A DNA stretch of 64,000 nucleotides from Chloroflexota bacterium (GCA_016234485.1 JACRBL010000029.1:248001-312000); one strand, 5' to 3'. Positions 24,896 through 34,383 are shown, counted from the stretch's first letter. Translations and numbers: made by a program. Notes: generated by a model from the letters alone, not told the origin.

Positions 24896-27322
24896 ATGAA
24901 ATTCTCTCGCATCATCCTGACCTTTGTGCTGGTCGCGGCGATATCGGCCTGTTCCTCCCTTTCGCCTCTTCCCCTCGGCCCGACGGCGACTGCCTCCGCG
25001 ACATTAACGCCCACGGTCACGCCCACCTTCACGCCCACTCCCACGCCCATTCCCGCCATCCGCATCGAAAGCGGCGACCGCGCCTTCTTTAATGGCGACT
25101 ACGACGCGGCCCGCGCCGAATATCAGCAAGCCTTCAACCAATCCCAGGACGCGGACACGCGCGCCGAATCGCTCTGGGGATTGGCGCGCACGGAATTCGA
25201 AGCAGGCGATTTGAACGCCGCCAATGCATTTCTCGAGCAATTGGTCCGCGAGCACCCCGATCATTTGCGCGCCGCGCAAGCCCATTTTTTGCTGGGTGAA
25301 TCCTACGGCGAGTTGAATCGCTTCGCGGACGCCGCGGCGCAGTATGGCGCGTACCTGTCGGCGCGGATCAACGTCATTGACGCGTACGCGCTCGAACGTC
25401 AGGGTGACGCGTATTTCAGCGCCGCGAATTACGTCGAAGCGCTCGCGTCCTATAACGCCGCGATGCACGCTCCCCGCCGCGACGTCGGCCTGGAGTTGCA
25501 GATCAAAATCGGACAGACCCGCGCCGCCCTCGGCGATTACGCCGGCGCGCTGACTCAATATGACGCCATCGCGCTTTCAGGCAATGACTTTATCAAAGCG
25601 CAGATGGATTATCTTTCTGGTTCCGCGCATAAACTTTTAGGCGAGACCGATAAGTCCCAGGCGCGCTTTTTGCACGCCGTTGAAAATTACCCCGTCTCCT
25701 ATTATTCCTATCTCAGCCTGGTTGAACTCGTGGACGCGGGCGCGCCCGTGAACGACCTCGACCGCGGCATCGTGGATTACTTCGCGGGGCAATACGATGT
25801 CGGCATTGTCGCGCTCGACCGTGTCATCGCCAACGGCCTCGACACCGACGGAACCGCGCGTTACTACCGCGCTCTCAGCCTCGTGAAGGCGGAACGTCAC
25901 AGCGAAGGCGCGGCGGAGTTTCGCTTCTTCATTGATAATTTTTCCACGCACCCGAAATGGGCGCTTGCCTGGTATGGCGATCTCGACTATCCCACCATCA
26001 CGCCTGGGCTGGCGTTCACGCAATACTATTACCTGAATCAGCACACACAGGCCGCGCAGACCCTGCGTGAGTTCGCATCCACCGCGGTTGCAAATTCGCT
26101 CACCATGGATTACCTCATGTTGGCGGCGCGCATCCTGGAACGCGATAGCCAACTGAACGACGCGGCCGTTCTGTGGGAGTCTGTCGCCGAGCAATTCGCG
26201 GGCGATACGCGCGCGAAGGATTCAGCCTTCCTGGCGGGCATCACTTTTTATCGCCTTGGCGATCAAGCGCGCGCCCGCTCCAACTTTGAAAGCAGTCTCA
26301 CCCTCGCCACCGACACAGACAGCCGCGCCCGCGCCTATCTGTGGATCGGCAAGACGCACGAAAAACTTGGCGATACCGTCAAAGCGCAGGAAGCGTGGAC
26401 ACAAGCCCAAAACCTGGACGCGACCACCTACTACAGCGTGCGCTCGCGCGACCTATTGACGGGACGCGCCATCTTCGAGCCCGCCTCTCGCGCGGACCTC
26501 GATGTGGACCTGGCCTCCGAGCGCGTCGCCGCCGCCGATTGGATGCGCCTGCGCTTCAGCCTTCCCGCCGACACCGACCTGAGCGGCCCAGGCGCGCTCG
26601 CCTCCGATCCGCGTTTCGTGCGCGGCACGGAATTTTGGAGTCTCGGTCTCTACGACGAAGCCCGTCTTGAATTTGAAGATTTACGCGATTTGGTCAGTTC
26701 CAGCCCCGCTGATTCATTTCGTCTTGCCAACTACCTGCTCGATCTTGGACTCTACCGTTCGGGCGTCACCGCCATCCGCCAGGTGTTGACCCTCGCGGGC
26801 TACGATGAACATTCCGCCTCGTTGCAGGTGGCCGATTATTTCAACCATGTTCGTTATGGATTGTATTTCCGCGAGTTGATTGAACCTGCCGCGCAACTGA
26901 ATCAATTCGATGCGCTCTTCCTGTTCAGCGTGATGAGGCAGGAAAGTCTCTACGAGGGATTCGTCCGCTCGAGCGCGGGCGCGCGTGGACTGATGCAGAT
27001 CATCCCCGAAACAGGCGCGGACGTGGCCTCGCGCATGGGCTGGCCGCTATCCTTCGAGCCGGATATGTTGTATCGTCCCATCGTCAGCGTGAAACTGGGG
27101 ACGTATTACCTTGCCAGCAATCGCGTCTACTTGAACGGCGATCTCTATGGCGCGCTGGCCGCCTACAACGCAGGCCCAGGTAACGCCCTCGCCTGGCAGG
27201 GCCTCGCGGGCGACGACCCCGATCTCTTCCTCGAAGTCGTCCGCCCCGAAGAGACGCGCAATTACATCCGCGGGATTTACGAGATTTACAATATTTATCG
27301 AACGCTGTATAGCCCATTGTAA
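24896..27322 (+). CDS. Lipoprotein soluble lytic transglycosylase with TPR repeats
   Basis: 808 residues. Lipobox near residue 19 (AISACSS), then a Thr/Pro-rich spacer (TPTFTPTPTP), a long series of TPR-like helical repeats (residues 55-600) and a C-terminal SLT domain with the catalytic Glu in MRQESLYEG, ARGLMQIIPETG and AAYNAGPGN. Cleaves peptidoglycan between MurNAc and GlcNAc outside the membrane. Layout resembles Slt70 with the superhelix replaced by TPRs. Preceded by an almost perfect promoter, no leader. Confidence 0.93.
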   Translation: MKFSRIILTFVLVAAISACSSLSPLPLGPTATASATLTPTVTPTFTPTPTPIPAIRIESGDRAFFNGDYDAARAEYQQAFNQSQDADTRAESLWGLARTEFEAGDLNAANAFLEQLVREHPDHLRAAQAHFLLGESYGELNRFADAAAQYGAYLSARINVIDAYALERQGDAYFSAANYVEALASYNAAMHAPRRDVGLELQIKIGQTRAALGDYAGALTQYDAIALSGNDFIKAQMDYLSGSAHKLLGETDKSQARFLHAVENYPVSYYSYLSLVELVDAGAPVNDLDRGIVDYFAGQYDVGIVALDRVIANGLDTDGTARYYRALSLVKAERHSEGAAEFRFFIDNFSTHPKWALAWYGDLDYPTITPGLAFTQYYYLNQHTQAAQTLREFASTAVANSLTMDYLMLAARILERDSQLNDAAVLWESVAEQFAGDTRAKDSAFLAGITFYRLGDQARARSNFESSLTLATDTDSRARAYLWIGKTHEKLGDTVKAQEAWTQAQNLDATTYYSVRSRDLLTGRAIFEPASRADLDVDLASERVAAADWMRLRFSLPADTDLSGPGALASDPRFVRGTEFWSLGLYDEARLEFEDLRDLVSSSPADSFRLANYLLDLGLYRSGVTAIRQVLTLAGYDEHSASLQVADYFNHVRYGLYFRELIEPAAQLNQFDALFLFSVMRQESLYEGFVRSSAGARGLMQIIPETGADVASRMGWPLSFEPDMLYRPIVSVKLGTYYLASNRVYLNGDLYGALAAYNAGPGNALAWQGLAGDDPDLFLEVVRPEETRNYIRGIYEIYNIYRTLYSPL

Positions 27323-27362
27323 AAAAAGTGACGGTCACTTCCAAAGTGACCGTCACTTTTTT
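27323..27362. terminator. Bidirectional intrinsic terminator
   Basis: AAAGTGACGGTCACTT / AAGTGACCGTCACTTT perfect stem between converging transglycosylase and aminotransferase genes. Confidence 0.92.
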
Positions 27363-28551
27363 ATCCTCCCGCCGCACGCAACGCTGCCGGGAGCAATCCC
27401 GCGGCCTCGCGCACCTGCTCGGTGGAACATGAAAACGCGAATCGGATATGACCCGCGCCCGCAGGACCAAACGCCGAACCGGGGGAGGAACCGACGCCCA
27501 CGCGGTCAATCAGGTAATTCGTCATGGACCAGTCGTCCGCCTTGCCCTGATAGCCAGGCCAATCTTCCTTGATCTTTGCCCACAAATAAAATGCACCGCC
27601 CGGTTTGAACGGTTCGAGATACGGCGACTCTTCCAGCGCGGCCAGCAACATATCGCGGCGTGACTGGTATTCCGCGGCCATCGTGCGCGTCGCGTCTTGC
27701 GGACCGTTGAGCGCGGCCGCCGCCCCGTACTGAGTCACCGAGTTGACGCCGTTGATCGTGCATCGCACCAGTTTCTTCAAGCGCTCCAGCAACAACTCAT
27801 CCGTCACCACGAGGTAGCCCATGCGGAGTCCGCTCATGGCGTAGGTCTTCGACATCGAGTAGACGCTGACCGTCCGTCTCTGCGCGGCGGGCAGTGAGCC
27901 GAGGCTGACGTGTTTCTGCCCATCGAAGATGACGTGCTCGTAGGCCTCGTCGCTGATCAGCGTCAGGTTGTGATTCGCCGCGATGGCCGCGATCCGCTCC
28001 AACGTCACGCGCGCAGCGACAGCTCCTGTCGGGTTGTGCGGCGTGTTGACGAAGATGGCGCGCGTCCGCGGGGTGATGGCCGCTTCGATTTCGTCGGGGT
28101 CATATCCATAGCCAGTTTCGGGATGCAGGCGTACTGGTATGGGAATCCCGCCGCCGAGACGGATGTTTTCGGCGATCTCCGTCCACATCGGATCGGGCAG
28201 GATTACTTCGTCGCCCGCTTCGAGCATGGCGCGGAAGAGGACGTAGAGGCCGTGCATCCCGCCGTTGGTGACGACGACTTGATCCGCGCTCGCGACGCCC
28301 AGGCCGTTTTCCTCGGTCACTTTTTTCAGGATGGCGTTTCGCAATAGGGGAATGCCCGTGGACGCGGTGTAATGCGTCTGGCCGTCGCGCAACGCCTTCT
28401 CCATTGCCTCGCGCACGTGCGCGGGGATGTCGAAGGACGGGTCGCCCGATTCAAGCCGAAGAATCTTTTTTCCTTTTGCCTGCATGTCGAGCAGACGGTC
28501 GCGCACTTGCACGATGGCGCCCAACGAAACCGAATCAACGATGTGAGACAT
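27361..28551 (-). CDS. Class I/II PLP-dependent aminotransferase
   Basis: 396 residues. Fold-type I signatures: the Tyr/Asn/Asp pockets (NTPHNPTGA, DEAYEHVIF) and the PLP lysine in YSMSKTYAMSGLRMGYLV. Closest in style to aspartate/aromatic aminotransferases (AspC/PatA-like). Start 28551 has GGAGG upstream. Amino-donor specificity cannot be told. Confidence 0.88.
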   Translation of the reverse strand: MSHIVDSVSLGAIVQVRDRLLDMQAKGKKILRLESGDPSFDIPAHVREAMEKALRDGQTHYTASTGIPLLRNAILKKVTEENGLGVASADQVVVTNGGMHGLYVLFRAMLEAGDEVILPDPMWTEIAENIRLGGGIPIPVRLHPETGYGYDPDEIEAAITPRTRAIFVNTPHNPTGAVAARVTLERIAAIAANHNLTLISDEAYEHVIFDGQKHVSLGSLPAAQRRTVSVYSMSKTYAMSGLRMGYLVVTDELLLERLKKLVRCTINGVNSVTQYGAAAALNGPQDATRTMAAEYQSRRDMLLAALEESPYLEPFKPGGAFYLWAKIKEDWPGYQGKADDWSMTNYLIDRVGVGSSPGSAFGPAGAGHIRFAFSCSTEQVREAAGLLPAALRAAGG

Positions 28552-28874
28552 GGCTACCTCCGTTTTCCTCAAGGCTGTAAAAAATTTTGCGGATTATCCC
28601 ACAATCAACTTGACAGTACAAGCGGGAATTTGAATTATGGATGGAAGCGATAAAAGTTCGCTCATGTGTAAAGAAACTGAGACACTGTCTCTGCGAGGAG
28701 GGTGATCTTCCCGACGAAGCAGTCTCCGCCCAGTGAAGGGGGTTGCTTCAGACGAACGAACACCGTCCTTGCAACGACAAGCACACCTTTTAAAGATGTG
28801 CCAACATTTCATCCCTTTTATCTCTTCCATCTGCAATTAATAAAAAAAACAGGCCGCATCAGCGGCCTGTCGTT
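28552..28874. other. Intergenic region with a degenerate repeat copy
   Basis: No gene seen. It contains a worn copy of the GTCATTGCGAG element (about 28683-28785, recognisable by TGCGAGGAGGGTGATCTTCC and CGACGAAGCAGTCTCC) and the terminator of the next minus-strand gene. Confidence 0.65.
28841..28870 (-). terminator. Intrinsic terminator of the yggS-T-U operon
   Basis: ACAGGCCGC / GCGGCCTGT stem followed on the minus strand by a run of seven to eight T. Confidence 0.88.
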
Positions 28875-29186
28875 TCAACTCAAATGTCCAACAATGCGGT
28901 TGTGAACTTCCTCCGCATCCATGTTGATGACGGAGATCAACTTGTCCCGTCCGCCTGCGCCTGCCACAATGTCTATGTGTGTTTTGGGCGCGCCCAGAAT
29001 CTCCGCGAGAAATTCCACCAACAGATCGTTGGCCTTGCCCTCGTGCGCGGGCGCGGTGAGATGGATCTTTATCGTGCCGTCGCTCATGATCTCCATCACC
29101 TCGTTGCGGCTGGCGCGCGGCGTCACACGCACCGCGATCGCGGCGCCTTTTTTTCCATCATGCAGGCGATACTGTCGTTTGGACAT
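28875..29186 (-). CDS. DUF167 protein (YggU)
   Basis: 103 residues with the DUF167 signature: AIAVRVTPRASRNEV, then TAPAHEGKANDLLVEFLAE. Function unknown; usually encoded with yggT and yggS. GAGG seven bases before the ATG. Two bases separate it from the yggT-like gene. Last gene of the operon. Confidence 0.9.
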   Translation of the reverse strand: MSKRQYRLHDGKKGAAIAVRVTPRASRNEVMEIMSDGTIKIHLTAPAHEGKANDLLVEFLAEILGAPKTHIDIVAGAGGRDKLISVINMDAEEVHNRIVGHLS

Positions 29187-29188
29187 GG

Positions 29189-29455
29189 CTACCTCAACGT
29201 GAACATAAGATTGACCAACGCGGATTGTAAAACAGAGATCAACAAAACCAAAATGATCGGGCTGATATCGAACATGCCGATCAACGGCACAGCGCGGCGG
29301 ATTGGATTAAGCAACGGCCCAACAATGCGTTCCAGCGTCTGCCGCACAGGATGATACGGATCCATGAAATAAGACAACGCGATGTGGACAATAATCAGCA
29401 GGATGAGCGCCGACGCTGAAAAATTGACAATGCGGATCAAAATATCAATTACCAA
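29189..29455 (-). CDS. YggT-family membrane protein
   Basis: 88 residues with two hydrophobic segments; NPIRRAVPLIGMFDISPIIL is the conserved YggT loop. Start is a TTG at 29455 with GAGG upstream. YggT proteins are linked to cell-division and osmotic functions (SepF/DivIVA neighbourhood in Gram-positives). Middle gene of the cluster. Confidence 0.88.
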   Translation of the reverse strand: MVIDILIRIVNFSASALILLIIVHIALSYFMDPYHPVRQTLERIVGPLLNPIRRAVPLIGMFDISPIILVLLISVLQSALVNLMFTLR

Positions 29456-29467
29456 AAGAACCTCGCT

Positions 29468-30196
29468 TCATTCTTGACGTTTGGGCGGACGCGGCCCCAC
29501 GATGGCCGTCCCCACGCGGACGAGGGTCGCGCCCTCCTCCACAGCCGCTACGAAATCCGCGCTGGTTCCCATCGAAAGTTCAGACCAGTCTGCGGCGGGG
29601 AAGTTTTGTTTAAAGAAATCGCGCAAGCGGCGCAATTTTTGAAAGTGCGGCCGCGTCTGTTCGGGGTCGTCAAACAACGGCGGCATCGTCATTAAACCGC
29701 GTATCGTCAAGCGCCGCAATTTTAACATCATATCAATTTCTGGGAGGAATTCATTCCAACGCGATTCGTCCGCCGCCTGCCAACCCGATTTGGTCTCCTC
29801 GCCGCCTACGTTGAACTCCAGCAAAACGGGCAGGGGGTTTTCCGCCGCGAAGCGTTCGAGACGATGGGCGAGTTTCAGGCTGTCGAGCGAGTGCATCAAC
29901 GCGAAGTTGGCGGGGATCAAATCCGCCTTGCGCGATTGGACGTGCCCGATCATGTGCCATTCCGCGTCGACTTTTCCGATGGCTTTGATTTTCTCCACCG
30001 CCTCTTCGGGATAATTCTCGCCCAGAATCTTCACGCCCGCTTCGAGCGCCGCTTCCACCACCTCGCGCGGCTGGGATTTGGTGACCACCACCAAACGCGC
30101 CGAACCAGCCGCGCGTCCCGCGCGCGTTTCCGCGGCGGTGATGCGTTCGAGGGTATGCAGATATCGTTCGCGGATGGAGGAGGAGAGGGAGGGCAT
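29468..30196 (-). CDS. PLP homeostasis protein (YggS/PLPBP family)
   Basis: 242 residues. Single TIM-barrel PLP protein: LVVVTKSQPREVVEAAL bears the PLP lysine, GENYPEEAVEKI, WHMIGHVQSRKAD and MGTSADFVAAVEEGATLVRVG are the conserved segments of YggS/PLPBP. It binds PLP without known catalysis and balances vitamin B6 and amino-acid pools. A -10 box TAGAAT lies six bases before the ATG; no ribosome site. Confidence 0.93.
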   Translation of the reverse strand: MPSLSSSIRERYLHTLERITAAETRAGRAAGSARLVVVTKSQPREVVEAALEAGVKILGENYPEEAVEKIKAIGKVDAEWHMIGHVQSRKADLIPANFALMHSLDSLKLAHRLERFAAENPLPVLLEFNVGGEETKSGWQAADESRWNEFLPEIDMMLKLRRLTIRGLMTMPPLFDDPEQTRPHFQKLRRLRDFFKQNFPAADWSELSMGTSADFVAAVEEGATLVRVGTAIVGPRPPKRQE

Positions 30197-30202
30197 GGGA
30201 TG

Positions 30203-30208
30203 ATTCTA
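30203..30208 (-). promoter_or_regulatory. -10 box six bases from the yggS start (leaderless)
   Basis: TAGAAT on the minus strand; +1 falls on the A of ATG (30196). The -35 position falls at the end of the adjacent palindromic repeat (ATGACG). Confidence 0.6.
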
Positions 30209-30223
30209 TCACCATCGTTTTAT

Positions 30224-30340
30224 CCGTCATTGCGAGGAGGGCGCTTTTCCCGACGAAGCAATCCCCTGGTCGTGGTGGGAGATTGCTTCGCACACCTGCC
30301 CTGGCGGGCGGCGCCAGGGCAGAACGCTCGCAATGACGGA
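30224..30340 (-). repeat. Palindromic GTCATTGCGAG element, copy c (with inner 29-bp element)
   Basis: Inverted relative to copy a and carrying the identical 29-bp inner element at 30291-30319 at the same place, so the two form a sub-family. Lies between yggS and the laccase-domain gene. Confidence 0.9.
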
Positions 30341-30342
30341 TG

Positions 30343-31116
30343 TTATAGTCCGATCAACGCGCCGAAGCGTCCCGTCTTTCCTTTTTCGGCGCGGTGCGAG
30401 AACCAGTCATCGAGATGGCAGGCGGTGCAGACTTCGGCGGCCTCGATATTTTCCACGCCTTCGGCTTCGAGTTGCAGGCGATTGGCCTTCCATAAATTGA
30501 GATGGAATTTCTCGCCGCGCGGCTCAAGCAGAGACTCGGCCTGCGCGCCGAACGAGGCGCGGAACTTCTCGGCCACGTCCGCGCCGACTTCGTAGTGATC
30601 GGGGCCTATGGATGGGCCGATGGCGGCGCGCACGTCGCGCGCGTCCACGCCGTAGCGTTCGCGCAGAGAAGCGAGCGCGGCGCGCGCCACGTTGCGAACC
30701 GTCCCCAGCCAGCCCGCGTGCGCGAGCGCGACGACTCCTTTTTTGGGATCGTGGAAGATGAGCGGCACGCAATCGGCGTAGCGCATGAAGAGGGTGACGC
30801 GCGGGTTGTCGGTGGTGATGATGTCGGCCTGGAGCGGCTTGAGGGCCAGGTCGCGCGGCGCGTAGGCGTGGACAACGTCCGTGCCGTGGACCAGCCAAAC
30901 GTCATGGATGGATGCGGGGTCGCGTCCGAGGGCGGAGAAGGATCGGATGCGATTCTCGCGCACGTGGACGATGTCATCTCCCACGCTTCCGCCGACGTTG
31001 AGCGAATCCCACGGCGCGGGGCTGACTCCACCCTGACGCGTGAAGACCGCGTGGGCGAGACCCGCGAGATTGTTGAAGGTGAAGTAGCGAAGTCCGTTGT
31101 TGTGTTGGAAGGGCAT
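30343..31116 (-). CDS. pgeF: Laccase-domain purine nucleosidase / peptidoglycan editing factor
   Basis: 257 residues of the YfiH/PgeF family: metal-binding YADCVPLIFHDP, ALAHAGWLGTVRN and CTACHLDDWFSHRAEKGKTG. Family members cleave purine nucleosides (LACC1-like) and remove mis-inserted Ser from muropeptides. Start 31116 (MPFQHNNGL) has no ribosome site; a dispersed palindrome (31130-31182) begins 14 bases upstream. Confidence 0.9.
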   Translation of the reverse strand: MPFQHNNGLRYFTFNNLAGLAHAVFTRQGGVSPAPWDSLNVGGSVGDDIVHVRENRIRSFSALGRDPASIHDVWLVHGTDVVHAYAPRDLALKPLQADIITTDNPRVTLFMRYADCVPLIFHDPKKGVVALAHAGWLGTVRNVARAALASLRERYGVDARDVRAAIGPSIGPDHYEVGADVAEKFRASFGAQAESLLEPRGEKFHLNLWKANRLQLEAEGVENIEAAEVCTACHLDDWFSHRAEKGKTGRFGALIGL

Positions 31117-31129
31117 GAGGGAATGCTGT

Positions 31130-31182
31130 TCGGATGCAGTTGCACTGCATCCTGCTCGCAGTGCAACTGCTCGCGAACTTTT
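31130..31182 (+). repeat. Dispersed palindrome pair (GCAGTT..ACTGC type), copy 2
   Basis: GGATGCAGTTGCACTGCATCC followed by CTGCTCGCAGTGCAACTGCTCGCGA-like block; second copy of 20212-20275. Confidence 0.78.
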
Positions 31183-32195
31183 TACTTGGCGACCGCGAAT
31201 TTTTTGATGAAGAACTGCCGCGTCTCGGCCATAGACTCTTCGATGTAGGGATAGGCGAACCAGGCGGTGCTGACGCCGAAGAGCAGACCTGTGAGGACAC
31301 GTAAGAAGGGCGTGGACTCGCGGTAGACCAGGAGGGAGTTGAGCCATTCAAAATTGAACTGGCTGAAGAGTTGTGAGAAGCCGTCGAAGCCGATGGGGCC
31401 GATACCGATCAGCAACCAGATCGCCCAATGCAGGGGACGGATGCGGCGGTTGGTCAGGCCGAAGACGAGACCGAAGAGGAGCAGACCAAAGTAGATGGCG
31501 ACGTCACGTTCGCACAGCGCTACCTTGTAGCCCGTGATTTCATCGCCGACATATCGGCGCGCCGCGAGTCGGTCGGGGCTGTAGGGGTCGCTTAAATTTT
31601 TCAGGCCAGAGACTTCATCGAAGGTTTTGAGATTCGAAAGTCCGGCTTCCGCCAACGGATAGACCGATTGCTCGCCGAAGAGGAAGAACGAGCGGAATCC
31701 GAATTGGTGGCAGAGCGGGCTATACATGGCATAAATGGCGCGGGCGGGCATTTCTGCGCCGACCTTCATCAACGATGGCGCGAGGAAGGGCAGACCCGCG
31801 TAGAGAAGCATGAAGAGGTTGAGCAGGAGCAGGTAGTGATTGGATATCCATCGCGAGACGCGGTCGGCTTTGGTGATTTCCTGCCCGCGGCGGACGCGCG
31901 CTTCGTAGTCCGATCCGCCGATTTTGTCCAGTTGGCCGCGGCGGTCGAGGGCCGCGCCGAGCGTCATCTGGAGTTGTTGGCGCGTGATGGGCGCGGAGAG
32001 CGTGTACGGCCCGATGTCGAGGACGGGGATGCGCGTCCCGTAGGATTTTTGGAGCGCGGGGTCGGAGTCGATATCCACTTCCGCGAGGCGATGGGGAAAT
32101 TCCGCTTCGAGGGAGGCGAGTTCCGCTTTGACTTCGTCGCAGAGTTTGCAATCTTTGCGGGTGTAGAGGGTGACGGTAAGCAAGAGGCGCTCCAT
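31182..32195 (-). CDS. Thioredoxin-fold (DUF836) and DUF2085 membrane fusion protein
   Basis: 337 residues. Residues 1-70 form a glutaredoxin-like DUF836 domain with CKLC (TVTLYTRKDCKLCDEVKAEL). After a short linker come three to four membrane segments with the DUF2085 signature SPLCHQFGFRSFFLFG and LCERDVAIYFGLLL. Start 32195 (MERLLL) has no ribosome site. Next to ccdA it may shuttle electrons across the membrane. Function unproven. Confidence 0.8.
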   Translation of the reverse strand: MERLLLTVTLYTRKDCKLCDEVKAELASLEAEFPHRLAEVDIDSDPALQKSYGTRIPVLDIGPYTLSAPITRQQLQMTLGAALDRRGQLDKIGGSDYEARVRRGQEITKADRVSRWISNHYLLLLNLFMLLYAGLPFLAPSLMKVGAEMPARAIYAMYSPLCHQFGFRSFFLFGEQSVYPLAEAGLSNLKTFDEVSGLKNLSDPYSPDRLAARRYVGDEITGYKVALCERDVAIYFGLLLFGLVFGLTNRRIRPLHWAIWLLIGIGPIGFDGFSQLFSQFNFEWLNSLLVYRESTPFLRVLTGLLFGVSTAWFAYPYIEESMAETRQFFIKKFAVAK

Positions 32196-32221
32196 GATTC
32201 GAGGGATGTTGCTGTTTGATT

Positions 32222-32310
32222 CCGTCATTGCGAGGAGGGTTCTCTTCCCGACGAAGCAATCTCCTGATCATGGTGAGGGATTGCTTCGCAACGAACGCTC
32301 GCAATGACGG
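32222..32310 (-). repeat. Palindromic GTCATTGCGAG element, copy d
   Basis: Same outer and inner arms as copy c but without the inner 29-bp element. Confidence 0.9.
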
Positions 32311-32342
32311 ATGGTTAGTGATGTTTGAACAGAAACTGTAAT

Positions 32343-33068
32343 TTACAAACCAAAATCAAACCAGAAGAATTGTCCGCGCTGGGCGATCAATTCGAATGTG
32401 CCGAGCAGAAGCATGGCGCCGACGATGATGAGGATGACGCCCATGCCGATCTCCACGTAGTGCATGACCTTGTTGTGCTTGCGGAGAATGTTGGAGACCC
32501 AGCCAATTCCCAACGCGGCGACGAGGAAGGGGATGGCAAGACCCGCCGAGTAGGAGGTCAATAGTTGCGCGCCGAGGACGAGACTCCCGCCGTTGAGCGC
32601 CAGCGTGAGGATCGCGCCCAGCACGGGACCGACGCACGGCGACCAGCCCGCCGAGAAGAACACGCCCATGAGCGCGGAGGAGAGGTAGCCCAATTTCTTG
32701 TCGGGCAGCGAGTGCACGCGCACATCATATTCGAGGAAGGGGATGCGAAACACGCCAATCATGTGCAGGCCAAAGATGATGACGACGATGCCGCCGATCT
32801 TCGCCAGCCAGAAGCGCAGGTCGTAGAGGAACGCGCCCGCGGCCGCGACCGCAAGACCGAGAACGATGAAGACCACGCTAAAGCCGAGCACGAAGGCCAG
32901 TCCGTGCGTGAAGGTGACCCAGCGGCTGTTTTCGCCGCCCTCGCCGCCGGCGGCGCGCCCGCCCAGGTAGCCGATGTAGGCTGGGACGAGCGAGAACACG
33001 CACGGAGAGAGGAAAGACGCGAGGCCTGCCAGGAAGGCGAGACCGACGGTGATGTTGGAGATGTCCAT
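32343..33068 (-). CDS. ccdA: CcdA/DsbD-type thiol-disulfide transporter
   Basis: 241 residues, six membrane segments. Conserved Cys in SFLSPCVFSLVP (helix 1) and in GWSPCVGPVLG (helix 4) are the redox pair of CcdA. Carries reducing equivalents from cytoplasmic thioredoxin to outside thiol proteins, for example cytochrome c maturation. AAGGA lies before the ATG. Followed on the minus strand by the thioredoxin-fold fusion gene. Confidence 0.93.
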   Translation of the reverse strand: MDISNITVGLAFLAGLASFLSPCVFSLVPAYIGYLGGRAAGGEGGENSRWVTFTHGLAFVLGFSVVFIVLGLAVAAAGAFLYDLRFWLAKIGGIVVIIFGLHMIGVFRIPFLEYDVRVHSLPDKKLGYLSSALMGVFFSAGWSPCVGPVLGAILTLALNGGSLVLGAQLLTSYSAGLAIPFLVAALGIGWVSNILRKHNKVMHYVEIGMGVILIIVGAMLLLGTFELIAQRGQFFWFDFGL

Positions 33069-33088
33069 GAGATTCCTTTATCACATTT

Positions 33089-33175
33089 CTTCATTGCGAG
33101 AAGGGCGTTCTTCCCGACGAAGCAATCTTGGTTGTGAGGTGAGATTGCGTCGCGAAGAGCGCTCGCAATGACGAG
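33089..33175 (-). repeat. Palindromic GTCATTGCGAG element, copy e
   Basis: Outer arms TCATTGCGAG / CTCGCAATGA; inner arms worn (GAAGCAATCTTGG). Between ccdA and the second L,D-transpeptidase. Confidence 0.85.
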
Positions 33176-33187
33176 GCATGAAATGGG

Positions 33188-34297
33188 TTAGATAAATTGC
33201 CTATAAGTCGTTGTGACCTTTGTACCCACATCGGGCCAGGTCAACTGCACTTCGGATTGTTTGAGCGTAACGTGCGGGTCGGTCCAGCGCCAGACCCACT
33301 TGGCATCCTGCGGAAGCAGGTTGATGCATCCGTGTGAGCGCGGCGTGCCGAAGGCATTGTGCCAAAACGCGCCGTGAATGGCGACGCCGCCCGTGGCGAT
33401 GAAGGTCGTCCACGGGACGGCGGGGGTGTCGTAGCCGGCCGCGTCGCCCTGCGCGTTCGCGCCCATCGCAATGGACGGCATCTTGCGCCAGGCGTACATA
33501 TCGCCGAGCGGCGTCTCGTAGGTGTCTTCGCCGATCTGCGCTTTGAGCAATCCCGTGGACACGCGGCAGAAAAAGACCTCCACGTTGCCCTCGAAACAGG
33601 AAAGCGTCTGATGGTTCACGTTGACCACGATGCGCTTCTGGGCGGGATCCACGCTGGCACTGATGGGCGCGACCTCCTCCTCGGTGATCGGTTTGAGCGC
33701 GGCCGCATCCACCCAGAACATATCGCCGTAGCCGTAGCCATGACCGAAGTCCTCGTTGAAGCGATAGTACGCGACGCCGTTCTCGTTTTTCACGCTGTCA
33801 ATCCACACCACCTGACCGTAATAAATGCGTGGATCCACGCCGCGTTCCAATTTAAATGTCTGCGCCCATGGCGCGCGCACGGGCGGGTTGGCGATGATCA
33901 AGTCCGCGTATGGCACGGTCACTTCGGCCCAAAAGCCAGGTTCGCCTGCGGGGACGGATTCGAGCGGCACATTGGGCAGGTTGCGGACAGGTTGCACATT
34001 GGGCGAGTAAACGAATCCCTGCGGCGTTTCCACCCAGCGCTGGTTGAACGTGTTCGGGTTGCGGACGGTGGCGACCGTCTCGCGATTCCATTCCACGATC
34101 TGGTCTTCAAACAGCCGGCCGATCACGGGCGCGTTAATGTTGGGTTGCGAGAACACATCGGTGGCGAACAAAATTCGCCCCAGCCGCTCTGCCGCGGGGA
34201 AGGGCGGCAGTCCCAGTTTTTCAAAGGGACGCAACGCCAGCGCGCCGAGTCCGAGTCCAGCCATTTTTAGAAAATCACGTCGCGAAAGTTTTGACAT
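33188..34297 (-). CDS. Tat-exported L,D-transpeptidase (YkuD domain), second copy
   Basis: 369 residues. Twin-arginine signal LSRRDFLKMAGLGLGALAL, a middle region with WVETPQGFVYSPNVQPV and a C-terminal YkuD domain with the catalytic His/Cys pair in VAIHGAFWHNAFGTPRSHGC (Cys324). Same arrangement as 19139-20194 but clearly diverged. Likely makes 3-3 peptidoglycan cross-links or anchors proteins. No ribosome site; the promoter was not found. Confidence 0.92.
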   Translation of the reverse strand: MSKLSRRDFLKMAGLGLGALALRPFEKLGLPPFPAAERLGRILFATDVFSQPNINAPVIGRLFEDQIVEWNRETVATVRNPNTFNQRWVETPQGFVYSPNVQPVRNLPNVPLESVPAGEPGFWAEVTVPYADLIIANPPVRAPWAQTFKLERGVDPRIYYGQVVWIDSVKNENGVAYYRFNEDFGHGYGYGDMFWVDAAALKPITEEEVAPISASVDPAQKRIVVNVNHQTLSCFEGNVEVFFCRVSTGLLKAQIGEDTYETPLGDMYAWRKMPSIAMGANAQGDAAGYDTPAVPWTTFIATGGVAIHGAFWHNAFGTPRSHGCINLLPQDAKWVWRWTDPHVTLKQSEVQLTWPDVGTKVTTTYRQFI

Positions 34298-34383
34298 TGT
34301 TCAACCACGGATGAAAGGGATGAAAAAGATTTGGCAAGGATAATCGCAAAGAGGGGGAGCGTCAACGGGTGGGTGAGTTGACC

